Assembly: GCF_018139625.1 (NCBI RefSeq)
Contig: NZ_JAGSOH010000015.1
Coordinates: forward strand, 1 to 64,000
Source: Actinospica acidithermotolerans
Lineage (GTDB): Bacteria > Actinomycetota > Actinomycetes > Streptomycetales > Catenulisporaceae
Direction: 5' to 3'
DNA length: 64,000 bases
Part shown: one piece after another, positions 40,201 to 48,854 of the stretch
How the letters are laid out: the number at the start of each line of letters is the position of its first letter
How positions within the stretch are numbered: the stretch's first letter is position 1
Notes under the pieces: model-generated
The model's input: only the letters and a program-made list of their open reading frames with translations
Told to the model about the DNA's origin: nothing
Database searches by the model: none
Made by a program: the position numbers and the translations under genes

Positions 40201-40998
40201 GAGCGCCAGGATGCCGATCTGGCCGAGCGTCGGGATCGCGCCGAGCGTCGGGTTGTAGCGCGCCGTCAGCCGCACCTGCCGCATCCGCGCGGCGAACAGC
40301 GTGCTCGCGGCACGGTCGAGCTTGTCGACCTCCTGCCGCTCCTGGCCGAACCCCTTGACCACGCGCACGCCGGTGACGGCTGACTCGACCACGCCGGCCA
40401 GCGCGCCGGTCTTCTGCTGCGAGTCCCACGTCGCCGGGAACAGCTTGCGCCGGGCCAGGATGTTCACCGCCAGCAGCCCCGGGCCGACGGCGAGGCCGAC
40501 CAGCGTGAGCGCCGGGGACAGAAAGAGCATCGCGACGATCGAGCTGAAGAACATCAGGATCGTGCCGGCCATCATCGGGGCCATGCCGATCAGCTGGGAC
40601 ACCATGTTGATGTCGGAGGAGGAGCGGGAGACGATCTGCCCGGTCTCCAGGTTGTCCTGGCCGCGCCCGTCGAGCCGGGAGAGCGAGTCGAAGACCTCCG
40701 TGCGCAGGTCGTTCTGCACCTCGATGCCGATGGAGCCGCCGAGGTAGCGCCGGGTGCGCGAGACGACGAAGTTGAGCAGCGCGATGCCGATCAGCGCGAT
40801 CGCCCAGGGCAGCACCGGGCCCTTGCCGCTGATGATCACGCTGTCGATGATGCTGCGCTGGACCAGCGGCACCACGACGCCGATGCCGGCGATCGCGACC
40901 GAGCTGGCCGAGGCGATCAGCACGATCTTCTTGTAACGCCAGATGTATCCGACCAGTCTCCGCAGCCAGGCGTCCTCGCTCTTCACCTTCGCGACCAC
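37201..40998 (-). CDS. Fused double ABC exporter (TMD-NBD-TMD-NBD) with one degenerate site
   Basis: 1265 aa, two type IV (MsbA-like) half-transporters in one chain. Half 1 spans ~1-600: TMD, Walker A GTSGSGKST (K380), signature LSGGQ, Walker B ILLLDDATSAVD with Asp503 in place of the catalytic Glu. A linker with ten glycines (~640) follows. Half 2 spans ~690-1265: TMD, Walker A GETGAGKST (K1057), altered signature LSAGQ, Walker B ILLLDEATAALD (E1180). This is the asymmetric pattern of heterodimeric exporters such as TM287/288 or BmrCD. The start is GTG 40998 with AAGGGGG upstream. It diverges from a condensation-fold gene. Substrate unknown, probably lipid or drug-like. Confidence 0.95.
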   Translation of the reverse strand: MVAKVKSEDAWLRRLVGYIWRYKKIVLIASASSVAIAGIGVVVPLVQRSIIDSVIISGKGPVLPWAIALIGIALLNFVVSRTRRYLGGSIGIEVQNDLRTEVFDSLSRLDGRGQDNLETGQIVSRSSSDINMVSQLIGMAPMMAGTILMFFSSIVAMLFLSPALTLVGLAVGPGLLAVNILARRKLFPATWDSQQKTGALAGVVESAVTGVRVVKGFGQERQEVDKLDRAASTLFAARMRQVRLTARYNPTLGAIPTLGQIGILALGGWMALNGQITIGTFFAFSSYLAAFVGPVRMLTTLITFGQQVRASAIRVFEVIDSKPDIQDRPGAGSIPHEALDVEFRDVTFGYLASEPVLHGLDLSVRHGETMAVIGTSGSGKSTLAMLLPRFYDPQGGGVRIGGQDLRDVTTESVRASIGLVMEEAFLFSDSVRANIAYGAPNATDEQVRAAARAAEADRFIEELPDGYDTVVGEQGLTLSGGQRQRVALARALITDPQILLLDDATSAVDAATEAEIHATLHRVMENRTTLLIAHRRSTLQLADRIAVLDHGRLVAVGTAEELERDCPLYRLLLSGPGDDAEGVDAGELPVDNAMVQVDGVTPALWDHSKLPQYSESAQAAAAAANRVPQGGGGGGGGGGRNMIAALPATPELLAKVAALPPANDKPDLDKAAVTAPDYAFSLKRLLRPFLVVLVFGLLLESADALASLAIPALIRTGVDEGIQGAAYHVIAAMAIVGFCLVLADWVVEAIQTMVTGRMGERLLYTLRLKAFAHLQRLGLDFYEKEMAGRLMTRMTSDIDALSTFLQNGVSTTVVSILTFFGIAGALIVVNWRMSLVVFAVIPILIVATVIFKRRSSKAYSEARDRISAVNADLQENVAGMRVTQAFRREGVNRTRYAGKTDAYRVSRLRAQKYIATYFPFVQLLADLTAAFAIVYGAHLIHQGSMTAGALIAYLLYVDMFFAPVQNLSQVFDSYQQAAVGLRRITDLLRTRTNTPEREKPAPVTGLTGLIEFRDLRFGYTTSANPALGGRGEDAAGVNVVIDPGTTVALVGETGAGKSTMVKMVARYYDPTSGAVLVDGVDLRDYDLSEYRGRLGVVPQEAYLFPGTVAEAIAYGRPGASDAEIEAAARAVGAHEMVAKLSGGYLHQVGERGRSLSAGQRQLLALARAYLVDPDILLLDEATAALDLASEAAVTRAMDEVSRSRTTLVVAHRLTTAARADRILVLDGGLIVEDGTHDDLLAAEGAYARLWNSFMHASSEGAPQSA

Positions 40999-41079
40999 GG
41001 CGCCCCCTTCAGGTTCGGTTAATGCAGGCTCAGCATAAGTGAGACTACCTCATCAACGCCACTCGTTTGTCCCGCCGGA

Positions 41080-41085
41080 TACAAT
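41080..41085 (+). promoter_or_regulatory. -10 element TACAAT for condensation-fold gene
   Basis: A near-consensus -10 hexamer 47 nt before the GTG at 41132. It supports that start over the upstream open frame beginning at 41039, which would begin before the promoter. No good -35 is visible. Confidence 0.4.
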
Positions 41086-41131
41086 CTGGTCTCAGCTTGG
41101 CGGTCGAAGGCGCAACGCGAGATGGGACGTC

Positions 41132-42343
41132 GTGCACACCGAAGCATGCTCCGCGGTCGACGAGATCAACCTGCTCTCCGAACGTCCCGAGGAGCCGAAC
41201 CTGCACTACGTCGAGGCGGCCCTGACCGGCAAGCTGGAGATGCCGCGGCTGCGCGAGGCGGTCGCCGCGGTGCTCGAGGCGCACCCCGCCGCCCGCGCCA
41301 GGATCGCCACCTCGTCACCCATGCGGCTGTGGACGCAGTGGGCCGTGCCCGGCATCGCGGAGACCGATCCGGTCCAGGACCGCGCCGCCGGCGGCCGCAC
41401 CGACCTGACCGAGGCGCGCGAGGAGATATTCGCCACCGCGCTACCCGTGCGCACCGGGCCGCTGTTCCGCCTGCACGTGCTGCGCCAGCCGCGGGTGACG
41501 AACCTCATCCTGGCGGCCCACGCCGCCCGCTTCGACGCGTACTCCGCGCTCGGCCTGCTGCGCGCCATCGCCTCGGCGTACACCGGCGGCAAGGCCTCGG
41601 CCCCGCCGCACGACCAGGCGCCGCTGCTGCGCGGCAACTCCCGTCCGCCGCGCATCCAGGGCCCGCCGCTGCGCATCGAGCCCGGCCGCACCCCCCAGGA
41701 CGCCAAGGCGCCGAAGAGCGGCTACCACTTCCGCCATGTCGCCATGGACATGCGCGACCTGTCGAACGCCATCTCCTACTACGCCGACGCCTCGATCGAG
41801 GACGCCCTGCTGGCCGAGGTCGCGCGCGCCGTCTACGAGTGGAACGCCTCGAAGGGCAAAGGCTGGGGCCAGATCAGGGTCATGATGCCGATCGACCGCA
41901 GGTCCGTGATGGACGAGACCCTGCAGATGGGCAACCTGGCCGCGTACGGCACCGTCGCCCTCGACCTCGCGGACATCGCCCAGAACCCGCTGCCCGCCGT
42001 CTCCGCGCAGACCAAGTGGCTGCGCAGGAACGCGGTGGAGCTCGACGGCGTGGCCCGCACCTTCGCCGAGCCCTGGGCCCCCTACGGCATCCGCAGGGCC
42101 CTGAAGATCCCCGTCGACCGCCGCACCGCCTCCCGCGTGCCCAGCACCATGCTCGCCAACCTCGGCGAGATCGACCAGCTCTGGTTCGGCGCCGTGCGCA
42201 CCGGCGCCGTCTGGTACGCCCCGCCGGCTCCGCTGCCGATGGGCCTGGCAGTCGGCGCGATCGCGTACAACCGCCGCATGCACCTGACGCTGCGGTACCG
42301 GAGGGCGATGTTCACGACGCCGCCGTTCTGGGGGCGCGGGTGA
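41132..42343 (+). CDS. Condensation/acyltransferase-fold protein lacking the catalytic His
   Basis: 403 aa. The overall layout is that of the BAHD/NRPS condensation superfamily: N-terminal VEAALTGKLEMPRLREAVAAVLEAHPAARARI, the HHxxxDG position, a central RHVAMDMRDL and a C-terminal SMGNL/AAYGTVALD-like floor loop (QMGNLAAYGTVALDLA). At the active-site motif the sequence is HAARFDA (H130 to A136), so the second, catalytic His is Ala and the Gly is Ala. The protein may bind or present an acyl substrate, or work by another mechanism. GTG 41132 has GGGA five bases upstream. It is divergent from the fused ABC exporter. Confidence 0.72.
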   Translation: MHTEACSAVDEINLLSERPEEPNLHYVEAALTGKLEMPRLREAVAAVLEAHPAARARIATSSPMRLWTQWAVPGIAETDPVQDRAAGGRTDLTEAREEIFATALPVRTGPLFRLHVLRQPRVTNLILAAHAARFDAYSALGLLRAIASAYTGGKASAPPHDQAPLLRGNSRPPRIQGPPLRIEPGRTPQDAKAPKSGYHFRHVAMDMRDLSNAISYYADASIEDALLAEVARAVYEWNASKGKGWGQIRVMMPIDRRSVMDETLQMGNLAAYGTVALDLADIAQNPLPAVSAQTKWLRRNAVELDGVARTFAEPWAPYGIRRALKIPVDRRTASRVPSTMLANLGEIDQLWFGAVRTGAVWYAPPAPLPMGLAVGAIAYNRRMHLTLRYRRAMFTTPPFWGRG

Positions 42344-42352
42344 GGTTCGCCC

Positions 42353-43099
42353 TCACAACCGCCGGTCGTTGGCCCACCTCGAGAGCTCGTACCTGTTCGA
42401 GAGCTGCAGCTTGCGCAGGACCGAGGAGACGTGCGTCTCGACGGTCTTGACCGAGATGACGAGCTCGCGGGCGATCTCCTTGTAGGCGTAGCCGCGTGCG
42501 ATCAGGCGGAGGACCTCGCGTTCGCGGGCGGTGAGGCGGTCTAGTTCCTCGTCCACGGAGGCGGCAGGGGCCGTGGTGGCGGGGGCCGCGCCGGAGAAGG
42601 CGTCCAGGACGAAGCCGGCCAGCTTCGGGGAGAACACGGCGTCGTTCTCGGCTACGCGCCTAAGCGCGTCGACGAGGTCGGTGCCGGAGATGGACTTCGT
42701 GACGTAGCCGCGGGCGCCGGCGCGGATGACGCCGATGACGTCCTCGGCGGCGTCGGAGACGGACAGGGCCAGGAACCGCGTGTCCGCCGCCTTGCCGGGG
42801 CCGCCGCCGGTGAGCAGGCATTGGCGCAGCACCTCGACGCCGCCGCCCCCGGGGAGGTGCACGTCCAGCAGCACCACGTCGGGCCGCCGCTCGACGATGA
42901 CGGCTACGGCGCTCGGCGCGTCGGCCGCCTCGCCGACGATCTCGACGGTGCCGCGGGCGGCCTCGTCCAGTTCCGCGCGCACGCCGGTGCGGAACAGCTT
43001 GTGGTCGTCGACCAGCACCACCCGGATCGGACGTGCGGTCGCGGCCGCGGCTGCCGCCACGACCGTGATCTCAGGACTCGACGACGCTTCGCTCTGCAC
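42353..43099 (-). CDS. LuxR-family response regulator of PspC kinase
   Basis: 248 aa. After a ~20-residue Ala-rich lead, the receiver domain has VLVDDHKLFR, phospho-Asp in DVVLLDVHLPGGG and Lys in YVTKSISG. The LuxR helix-turn-helix is LTAREREVLRLIARGYAYKEIARELVISVKTVETHVSSVLRKL. GTG 43099 lies inside the 3' end of the kinase gene (29-nt overlap), so the pair is translationally coupled. It probably controls envelope-stress genes, to judge from its PspC-bearing partner. Confidence 0.93.
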   Translation of the reverse strand: MQSEASSSPEITVVAAAAAATARPIRVVLVDDHKLFRTGVRAELDEAARGTVEIVGEAADAPSAVAVIVERRPDVVLLDVHLPGGGGVEVLRQCLLTGGGPGKAADTRFLALSVSDAAEDVIGVIRAGARGYVTKSISGTDLVDALRRVAENDAVFSPKLAGFVLDAFSGAAPATTAPAASVDEELDRLTAREREVLRLIARGYAYKEIARELVISVKTVETHVSSVLRKLQLSNRYELSRWANDRRL

Positions 43100-44342
43100 C
43101 GGTGGACCTTTCCTCGTTCACATCGTTGCCGTTGCCCGCACCGCCGGCGCCCGGCTGCGGCACGCGCTTGGCCGTCAGACGCACCTCGGTGCCCTCGCCG
43201 GGCCCCGTGCGGATCTCGGCCTGGCCGCCGTGCCGGCGCATGCGGCCGAGGATCGACTCGCGCACGCCCATCCGGTCCGGGGCCACGGCGTCCGGGTCGA
43301 AGCCGGGGCCGCGGTCCTTCACGAACACCTCGACGCGGTCCTCCGCGAGCTCCGCGTAAACCGAGATCGGCGCTTCGGGTGCGTACTTCGCCGCATTGAC
43401 CATAGCCTCCCGCGCGGCCGCGACGCACGCCTCCAGCTGCGCGTCGAGGGGCGCGTCGCCGACCGAGACGACGTCGAGGCGCGCCCCGTGGCGGTCTTCG
43501 ACCTCGGCGGCCGCCGCGCGAATCGCCTCGGCGAAGCTCTCCGTCGCGGACTTGCGGGCACCGTAGAGCCATTCGCGCAGCTCGCGCTCCTGGGCGCGGG
43601 CCAGCCTGGCCACCTGCGCGGGGTCTTCGTGGTGACGCTGGATCAGGGTCAGGGTGTGCAGGACGGAGTCGTGCATCATCGCCGCCACCTCCGCGCGCTC
43701 CTGGGAGCGTGCGCGCTCGGTGCGCTCGTGCGCGAGGTCCCGCAGAATCCTGAGGAAGAACGGCAGGCCGATCAGGCCCGCGCCGACGAGCAGCGCGAGT
43801 GCGGCCAGCAGGGTGCGGCCGGTCTCGGCCCAGCTGTTGTTGCCGTCGGCTAGCGCGATCATGCCGCCGATCGCCACGGCGGCGCCGAGGCCCGCGCGTG
43901 CGAGGTGCGTCGTGGAGCGGGTGCGGGTCCTCGGTCCCTCGCCTGCGCGCTGCGCGTCGTCCGCCTGGCGCCACAGGACGGCGAGCCCCAGGGCGACGGC
44001 GGCGAGCGGGAGGATCGTGCGCCAGTCGGTCGGGTGGGTCGTGGGTACGCCGAACAGCAGGAGCAGGCCCAGCGCGACCAGTCCCAGCAGGACGAGGCGC
44101 ACCTGGCTGCGCGGTTCGGAGCGCTCCTGCTCGGGCACGTCGCCGAGCGGCACGAATATCCAGAACGCGGCGTAGGCCAGTACGCCAAGGCCGCTGACCC
44201 AGGTGAAGATCGCGAAGAGCGCGCGCACCAGCCACACGTTCACGCCGAGGTGCAGCGAAAGCCCCCGGCAGATACCGCCCGCGAGCCGTCCCTTGCGGGA
44301 GCGGCGCAGCCGGCGGGTGTCCTCGGGCAGGGGCGGCGACAT
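43071..44342 (-). CDS. PspC-domain sensor histidine kinase
   Basis: 423 aa. An N-terminal PspC domain (~8-70, RLRRSRKGRLAGGICRGLSLHLGV) is followed by four further TM helices, a dimerisation segment with the phospho-His in AAMMHDSVLHTLTLIQRH, and an HATPase with REAMVNAAKYAP, DRGPGFDP and GEGTEVRL. The layout is common in actinomycetes and resembles LiaS-type systems. ATG 44342 is used; AGGGGG is only two bases away, so the start is moderately sure. It diverges from a second PspC gene with a shared 150-nt promoter region. Confidence 0.92.
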   Translation of the reverse strand: MSPPLPEDTRRLRRSRKGRLAGGICRGLSLHLGVNVWLVRALFAIFTWVSGLGVLAYAAFWIFVPLGDVPEQERSEPRSQVRLVLLGLVALGLLLLFGVPTTHPTDWRTILPLAAVALGLAVLWRQADDAQRAGEGPRTRTRSTTHLARAGLGAAVAIGGMIALADGNNSWAETGRTLLAALALLVGAGLIGLPFFLRILRDLAHERTERARSQERAEVAAMMHDSVLHTLTLIQRHHEDPAQVARLARAQERELREWLYGARKSATESFAEAIRAAAAEVEDRHGARLDVVSVGDAPLDAQLEACVAAAREAMVNAAKYAPEAPISVYAELAEDRVEVFVKDRGPGFDPDAVAPDRMGVRESILGRMRRHGGQAEIRTGPGEGTEVRLTAKRVPQPGAGGAGNGNDVNEERSTGAERSVVES

Positions 44343-44491
44343 CACCCCCTCATCGTCACACGTCCGCTCGCCGCCGGGCATCGGGGATTGACCCGGACCC
44401 GTACCCTGAGAGCGCGGGCGGCGGAATCCAGGGTGCGATCAGGGCGCTGCCCGATGGTGCCGAGCGCCCCCGATCCAGAATCCTGGACACC

Positions 44492-45748
44492 ATGAGCGAA
44501 GAGACGACGAGAGGCCACGCCACGCGTGGCCCGCTGCGCCGGGACCGGCGCTCGAAGGTCATCGCGGGAGTGTGCGGGGGGCTCGGCCGTCATCTGGACA
44601 TCGACCCCGTCGTCTTCCGCATCCTGTTCGCGGTGCTCTCCTTCGTCGGGGGCATCGGCCTGCTGGCGTACGCAGCCGCATGGCTGTTCGTGGCGCAGGA
44701 CGGCACCGACCGCTCGATCGTGCACCGGCTGCTGACGGGCAAGAATCCGCTGGTCGCCGTGCTGGCCACGGTCGGGCTGGTGCTGGGCGCGCTGATCTCG
44801 GCCCGGGCGCTGTTCAACGGCGTGTCGAACCTGTGGCCGATGTTCATGCTGGCGGCCGCGGTCGCCGCGGTGCTGATCTGGCGCGGCGACCTCAAGCTCG
44901 GCCGCGGCGAGAGCACGCGCGCCGTGCGGCAGCCGCCGACCTGGTGGCAGCAGCCGATGGAGGAATCGCAGGGCACGTCGACGGGCGGCGGGGAGCCGTC
45001 GGCCGCGCCCGGGTTCGCCACCGTCACGGGCGAGCCGCAGGACGCCCCGCCGCCCTTTCCCGGCGTCACGATGCCGACTGCCGCGGCGCCCGGGCGGGGG
45101 CGGCGGCGCGGCTACGGCGGACTGGTGCTCGCCAGCCTGCTCGCGGCGACCGGCGTGCTCGGCGTCCTGGACGCGGCCGGCCTGATCAGCCTCGGCTGGC
45201 TCTCCGGCGGCGCGCTGGTGCTGGTGCTGCTCGGCACGGGCATGGTGATCGGCGGCGTGTTCGGCAAGACGACCGCGCTGGTCCCGATCGGCCTCGTGGT
45301 GGCGATCCCGCTGATCGCGCTCGCCGCGATCGGGGTTCCGCTGCACGGGACGATCGGCGACGAGAACTGGGCGCCGCCCACCGCGTCCGCCGTGCAGCCC
45401 TCCTACCAGCTCGCGGTCGGCGACGGCACCCTGGACCTGTCCAACGTGACGCCGGGTGCCGGCAAGACGGTCGTCGTGACGGCGCAGGTCGGGGTCGGGC
45501 AGCTGGAGGTGACGGTGCCGGCGGACGTGACCGTGAAGGTCCGCAGCCACGCCGGAGCCGGCACGATCGCCGACCTCGACCAGCCGGGGCTGACCGACGG
45601 CCACGGCAGCTACGGCACGCGCCGGAACGACGGCGTGAACGTGGACAAGAACTTCACCGTGGCGTCGCAGGGCACGCCCCAGGGCACCATCGTGCTCGAC
45701 CTGAGGGTCGGCGTCGGTGCCATCCACATCCAGACGGAGGGACCGTGA
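44492..45748 (+). CDS. PspC-domain/LiaF-like membrane protein
   Basis: 418 aa. An N-terminal PspC domain (~17-75, RDRRSKVIAGVCGGLGRHLDID) precedes two TM helices and a Pro/Gly-rich linker (~150-200). Three more TM helices follow, then an extracellular beta-rich domain (~295-418) with LAVGDGTLDLSNVTPGAG and GVGQLEVTVPADVTVKV, like the C-terminal domain of LiaF/DUF2154 proteins. With the divergent PspC kinase and its regulator this gives a Lia-like set: sensor, regulator and accessory LiaF-like protein. The stop overlaps the next start (TGATG). Confidence 0.87.
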   Translation: MSEETTRGHATRGPLRRDRRSKVIAGVCGGLGRHLDIDPVVFRILFAVLSFVGGIGLLAYAAAWLFVAQDGTDRSIVHRLLTGKNPLVAVLATVGLVLGALISARALFNGVSNLWPMFMLAAAVAAVLIWRGDLKLGRGESTRAVRQPPTWWQQPMEESQGTSTGGGEPSAAPGFATVTGEPQDAPPPFPGVTMPTAAAPGRGRRRGYGGLVLASLLAATGVLGVLDAAGLISLGWLSGGALVLVLLGTGMVIGGVFGKTTALVPIGLVVAIPLIALAAIGVPLHGTIGDENWAPPTASAVQPSYQLAVGDGTLDLSNVTPGAGKTVVVTAQVGVGQLEVTVPADVTVKVRSHAGAGTIADLDQPGLTDGHGSYGTRRNDGVNVDKNFTVASQGTPQGTIVLDLRVGVGAIHIQTEGP

Positions 45749-45963
45749 TGACGGAGACGGAGACCGGGCGCAGGACCCGGCCGCGGTTCCGGCCGGACGC
45801 CGCGTCGATCACGGCGGGCCTGGTGTTCATCGGGATCGGCCTGGTGTACCTGCTCGCCGGGTCGGCGAGCCTGCAGGACGCGGCCCGCTGGACCGGCTCG
45901 GTGCTGGTACTGGGGCTCGGCCTGGCCTGGGTGGTCGGCGCGATCACCCGGCGGCGGCGCTGA
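45748..45963 (+). CDS. 71-aa membrane protein coupled to LiaF-like gene
   Basis: 71 aa. A basic N-terminus (ETGRRTRPRFRPD) is followed by two TM helices (ITAGLVFIGIGLVYLLAG and WTGSVLVLGLGLAWVVGAI) and an RRRR tail. ATG 45748 overlaps the previous stop, with GGAGG six bases upstream. It probably co-operates with the LiaF-like protein; resemblance to LiaI or PspB-like small proteins is only topological. Confidence 0.75.
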   Translation: MTETETGRRTRPRFRPDAASITAGLVFIGIGLVYLLAGSASLQDAARWTGSVLVLGLGLAWVVGAITRRRR

Positions 45964-45973
45964 TCCGGCGGTA

Positions 45974-47215
45974 TCAGTACTCTTCCGCCGAGGCGATGTC
46001 CAGCGCGTAGTCGTCGGTCTCGAGGCCGGCGGCCGTGACGACGCGGACTATCCACGGACCCGGATCCACGTCGTAGGGGACGGGCACGGTGATCGAGCTG
46101 TCCGTCGGGTTGCTGAAGCCGCCCTCGGGGCCGGGCACCAGCGGCACGTGGATGTGGATCGGCCCGAGCTTGACCACGATCCGGGCGAGCTGGTCCGGGT
46201 CGGCGGCGGCCGGGGGCACGAAGCCCAGGCCCCTGATCTCGATGTCGTCGCCCTGCCGGATCGGCCCGTCCAGGCCGCCCGGCGGGCGCACCCGGACCAC
46301 CGAGACGAGCACCGGCCGGCGCGCCTCGACCAGCCGGACCACGGCGTAGAGCACCGCGGCGGCCAGCGAGATCCACACCACGATCGCCGGGATCGGCGGG
46401 AGCCCGTAAGGGTTCTTCGCCAGCCCGGCGATCAGGAACAGCGCCGCGGCCAGGTAGGACGGCAGCCAGACCGCCGAGGCGAGCGAGCCGAAGCCGGTCT
46501 CGTCCAGCACCAGGTCCCGCACCTGCGAGCGCTGGCCCGGCAGGTACGGCACCGCGCGGCGGCGCATCCGCATCGCGGCGACCGCGTTCGTGACGACCGA
46601 GACCAGTATCGGCACGGCGAGCAGGACCAGATACTCCCAGCGCGGGTGCGAGATCGCGTCGCCGACGGCGGAGCGCTCCGACGCGGTCCCGGCCGCGAAG
46701 TCCTCGACCGCGAAGTAGACCAGCGCCGTGCTCAGCGCCGCGCCCCAGAACAGGCCAAGCGCCTTCGCCGGGGAGAGCCGTCCGTCCGCGCCGACCATGA
46801 AGCACAGCACGCCGCCCACCTCGCTGTGCACCAGGCTCAGCCCGGTGATCAGCGCGGCCAGAGCTGCGAAGGCGAACAGCACCGCCGTATGCGGCAGCGT
46901 CCAGGATCCGGAGACCGGCAGCGTAGCCAGGTCGATCACCAGGACGAGCCCGAACAGCATCCAGCTGCCGCGCATCGTCCAGCGCCCGACGAGCGCCAGC
47001 CAGGCGGAGTTCTCGGCGCGCGCGGTGACCGCGAGCCGCTGCGCGCGGCGGGTCAGCTCATCGGATATCCACTGCCGCGCGCCGCTCTCCGAATGGGAGA
47101 GCGCGGCGGGCACACCCTCGTTCTGCGCGAATTCACGGCAGCGCTCGGCGAACTCGCTCAGCTCCCGTTCGTACTCCTGCCGCGCGCCGGCGTGGCTCTC
47201 CGGGCCTTGCACCAC
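45974..47215 (-). CDS. Multi-TM protein with C-terminal beta-sandwich-like domain
   Basis: 413 aa. A soluble helical N-terminus (~1-70, rich in Glu/Arg) is followed by about eight TM helices (~75-310), then a ~110-residue outer domain starting VLVSVVRVRPPGGLDGPIRQ, with GDDIEIRGLGFVPP, which recalls IPT/TIG-type Ig-like folds. GTG 47215 is chosen because GGAGGGG precedes it by about eight bases; a GTG at 47251 has a poorer context. It follows guaA with a 61-nt gap. I do not recognise the family; function unknown. Confidence 0.65.
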   Translation of the reverse strand: MVQGPESHAGARQEYERELSEFAERCREFAQNEGVPAALSHSESGARQWISDELTRRAQRLAVTARAENSAWLALVGRWTMRGSWMLFGLVLVIDLATLPVSGSWTLPHTAVLFAFAALAALITGLSLVHSEVGGVLCFMVGADGRLSPAKALGLFWGAALSTALVYFAVEDFAAGTASERSAVGDAISHPRWEYLVLLAVPILVSVVTNAVAAMRMRRRAVPYLPGQRSQVRDLVLDETGFGSLASAVWLPSYLAAALFLIAGLAKNPYGLPPIPAIVVWISLAAAVLYAVVRLVEARRPVLVSVVRVRPPGGLDGPIRQGDDIEIRGLGFVPPAAADPDQLARIVVKLGPIHIHVPLVPGPEGGFSNPTDSSITVPVPYDVDPGPWIVRVVTAAGLETDDYALDIASAEEY

Positions 47216-47276
47216 CGCGAAATCCCCTCCACCGGCGACAGCTGGATACACCCCTTAGGGAGCTGAGATGCTACAC

Positions 47277-48854
47277 CTATTCCCACTCGATGGTTGCCGG
47301 GGGCTTCGACGTCGCGTCGAGCACGACGCGGTTCACGCCGGGCACCTCGTTGGTGATCCGGGTGGAGATCCTCGCGAGCACCTCGTACGGCAGCCGCGTC
47401 CAGTCCGCGGTCATCGCGTCCTCCGAGGAGACCGGCCGCAGCACGATCGGGTGGCCGTAGGTGCGGCCGTCGCCCTGCACGCCCACCGAGCGCACGTCGG
47501 CGAGCAGCACGACCGGGCACTGCCAGATCTCGTCGTCCAGGCCGGCCGCGGTCAGCTCCTCGCGGGCGATCGCGTCCGCGTCGCGCAGCAGCTCGAGCCG
47601 CTCCTCGGTGACCTCGCCGACGATCCGGATGCCGAGGCCCGGGCCGGGGAAGGGCTGGCGCTGCACGATCTCGCGCGGCAGGCCGAGCTCGGCGCCGACC
47701 TTGCGCACCTCGTCCTTGAACAGCTTGCGCAGCGGCTCGATCAGCTTGAACTGCAGGTCCTCCGGCAGGCCGCCGACGTTGTGGTGCGATTTGATGTTCG
47801 CGGTGCCCGCGCCGCCGCCGGACTCGACGACGTCCGGGTAGAGCGTGCCCTGCACGAGGAACTCCACCGGCTCGCCCTCGGCCGCGGCCTCCGCCAGGAT
47901 CTCCCGCTCGGCCTGCTCGAAGACGCGGATGAACTCGCGCCCGATGATCTTGCGCTTCTGCTCCGGGTCGCTGACGCCCTCGAGCGCGGCCAGGAAGCGG
48001 GCGCGCGCGTCCACGGTCTTGAGCGAGACGCCGGTGGCCGCGACGAAGTCGCGCTCGACCTGCTCGACCTCGCCCTTGCGCAACAGCCCGTGGTCGACGA
48101 AGACGCAGGTCAGCTGGTCGCCGACGGCGCGCTGCACGAGCGCGGCGGCCACCGCGGAGTCGACCCCGCCGGACAGCCCGCAGATCACCCGCCTGCCGCC
48201 GACCTGCTCGCGGATCGCGGCGACCTGCTCCTCGACCACGTTCTCGGTGGTCCACTCGGGCTTGATCCCGGCCGCGTGGTACAGGAAGTTCTCCAGCATC
48301 CGCTGGCCGAACTCGGAGTGCAGCACCTCGGGGTGGTGCTGGACGCCGTAGAGCCGGCGCTCGTCGTCCTCGAACGCGGCGACCGGCGTGCCGGCCGTGG
48401 ACGCGGTGACCTTGAACCCGTCCGGCGCCGCCACGACCGCGTCGCCGTGCGACATCCACACGGTCTGCTGGGCCGGGCTGCCCTCGAACAGCGTCGAGGC
48501 GGTGTCCGAGACGGCGAGCGCGGTGCGGCCGTACTCCCGGGTGTTCGTGTGGTCGACGACGCCGCCGAGCGCCCGCGCCATGGCCTGGAAGCCGTAGCAC
48601 ATGCCGAACGTCGGCACACCGGAGCCGAACAGCTCGGCGCCGACGTTGGGCGCGCCCTCGGCGTACACCGACGAGGGGCCGCCGCTGAGGATCACCGCGG
48701 CGGGCTTGCGCTCCAGGATCTGCTCGGCCGTCCACGTGTGCGGGACGATCTCGCTGTAGACCCGGGCCTCGCGCACGCGGCGCGCGATGAGCTGGGCGTA
48801 CTGCGCACCGAAGTCGACGACCAGGACGAGGGGGGAGGTGGAGGCGTCATCCAT
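47277..48854 (-). CDS. guaA: GMP synthase (glutamine-hydrolysing)
   Basis: 525 aa. It converts XMP to GMP using glutamine and ATP. The class I amidotransferase domain (~1-200) has the nucleophile in GMCYGFQAM and the His/Glu pair in GVQHHPEV. The PP-loop ATP pyrophosphatase has [14 protein letters not shown], and the C-terminal dimerisation domain ends [13 protein letters not shown], the conserved GuaA terminus. No clear ribosome site precedes ATG 48854, but a good -10 TAGAAT lies ten bases upstream (48865-48870), implying a very short leader. Confidence 0.97.
   Translation of the reverse strand: MDDASTSPLVLVVDFGAQYAQLIARRVREARVYSEIVPHTWTAEQILERKPAAVILSGGPSSVYAEGAPNVGAELFGSGVPTFGMCYGFQAMARALGGVVDHTNTREYGRTALAVSDTASTLFEGSPAQQTVWMSHGDAVVAAPDGFKVTASTAGTPVAAFEDDERRLYGVQHHPEVLHSEFGQRMLENFLYHAAGIKPEWTTENVVEEQVAAIREQVGGRRVICGLSGGVDSAVAAALVQRAVGDQLTCVFVDHGLLRKGEVEQVERDFVAATGVSLKTVDARARFLAALEGVSDPEQKRKIIGREFIRVFEQAEREILAEAAAEGEPVEFLVQGTLYPDVVESGGGAGTANIKSHHNVGGLPEDLQFKLIEPLRKLFKDEVRKVGAELGLPREIVQRQPFPGPGLGIRIVGEVTEERLELLRDADAIAREELTAAGLDDEIWQCPVVLLADVRSVGVQGDGRTYGHPIVLRPVSSEDAMTADWTRLPYEVLARISTRITNEVPGVNRVVLDATSKPPATIEWE

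Noticed and set aside
44388-44407. TTGACC/TACCCT promoter upstream of the LiaF-like gene
   Set aside because: The spacing between the hexamers is only about 8 nt, too short for a sigma-70-type promoter.
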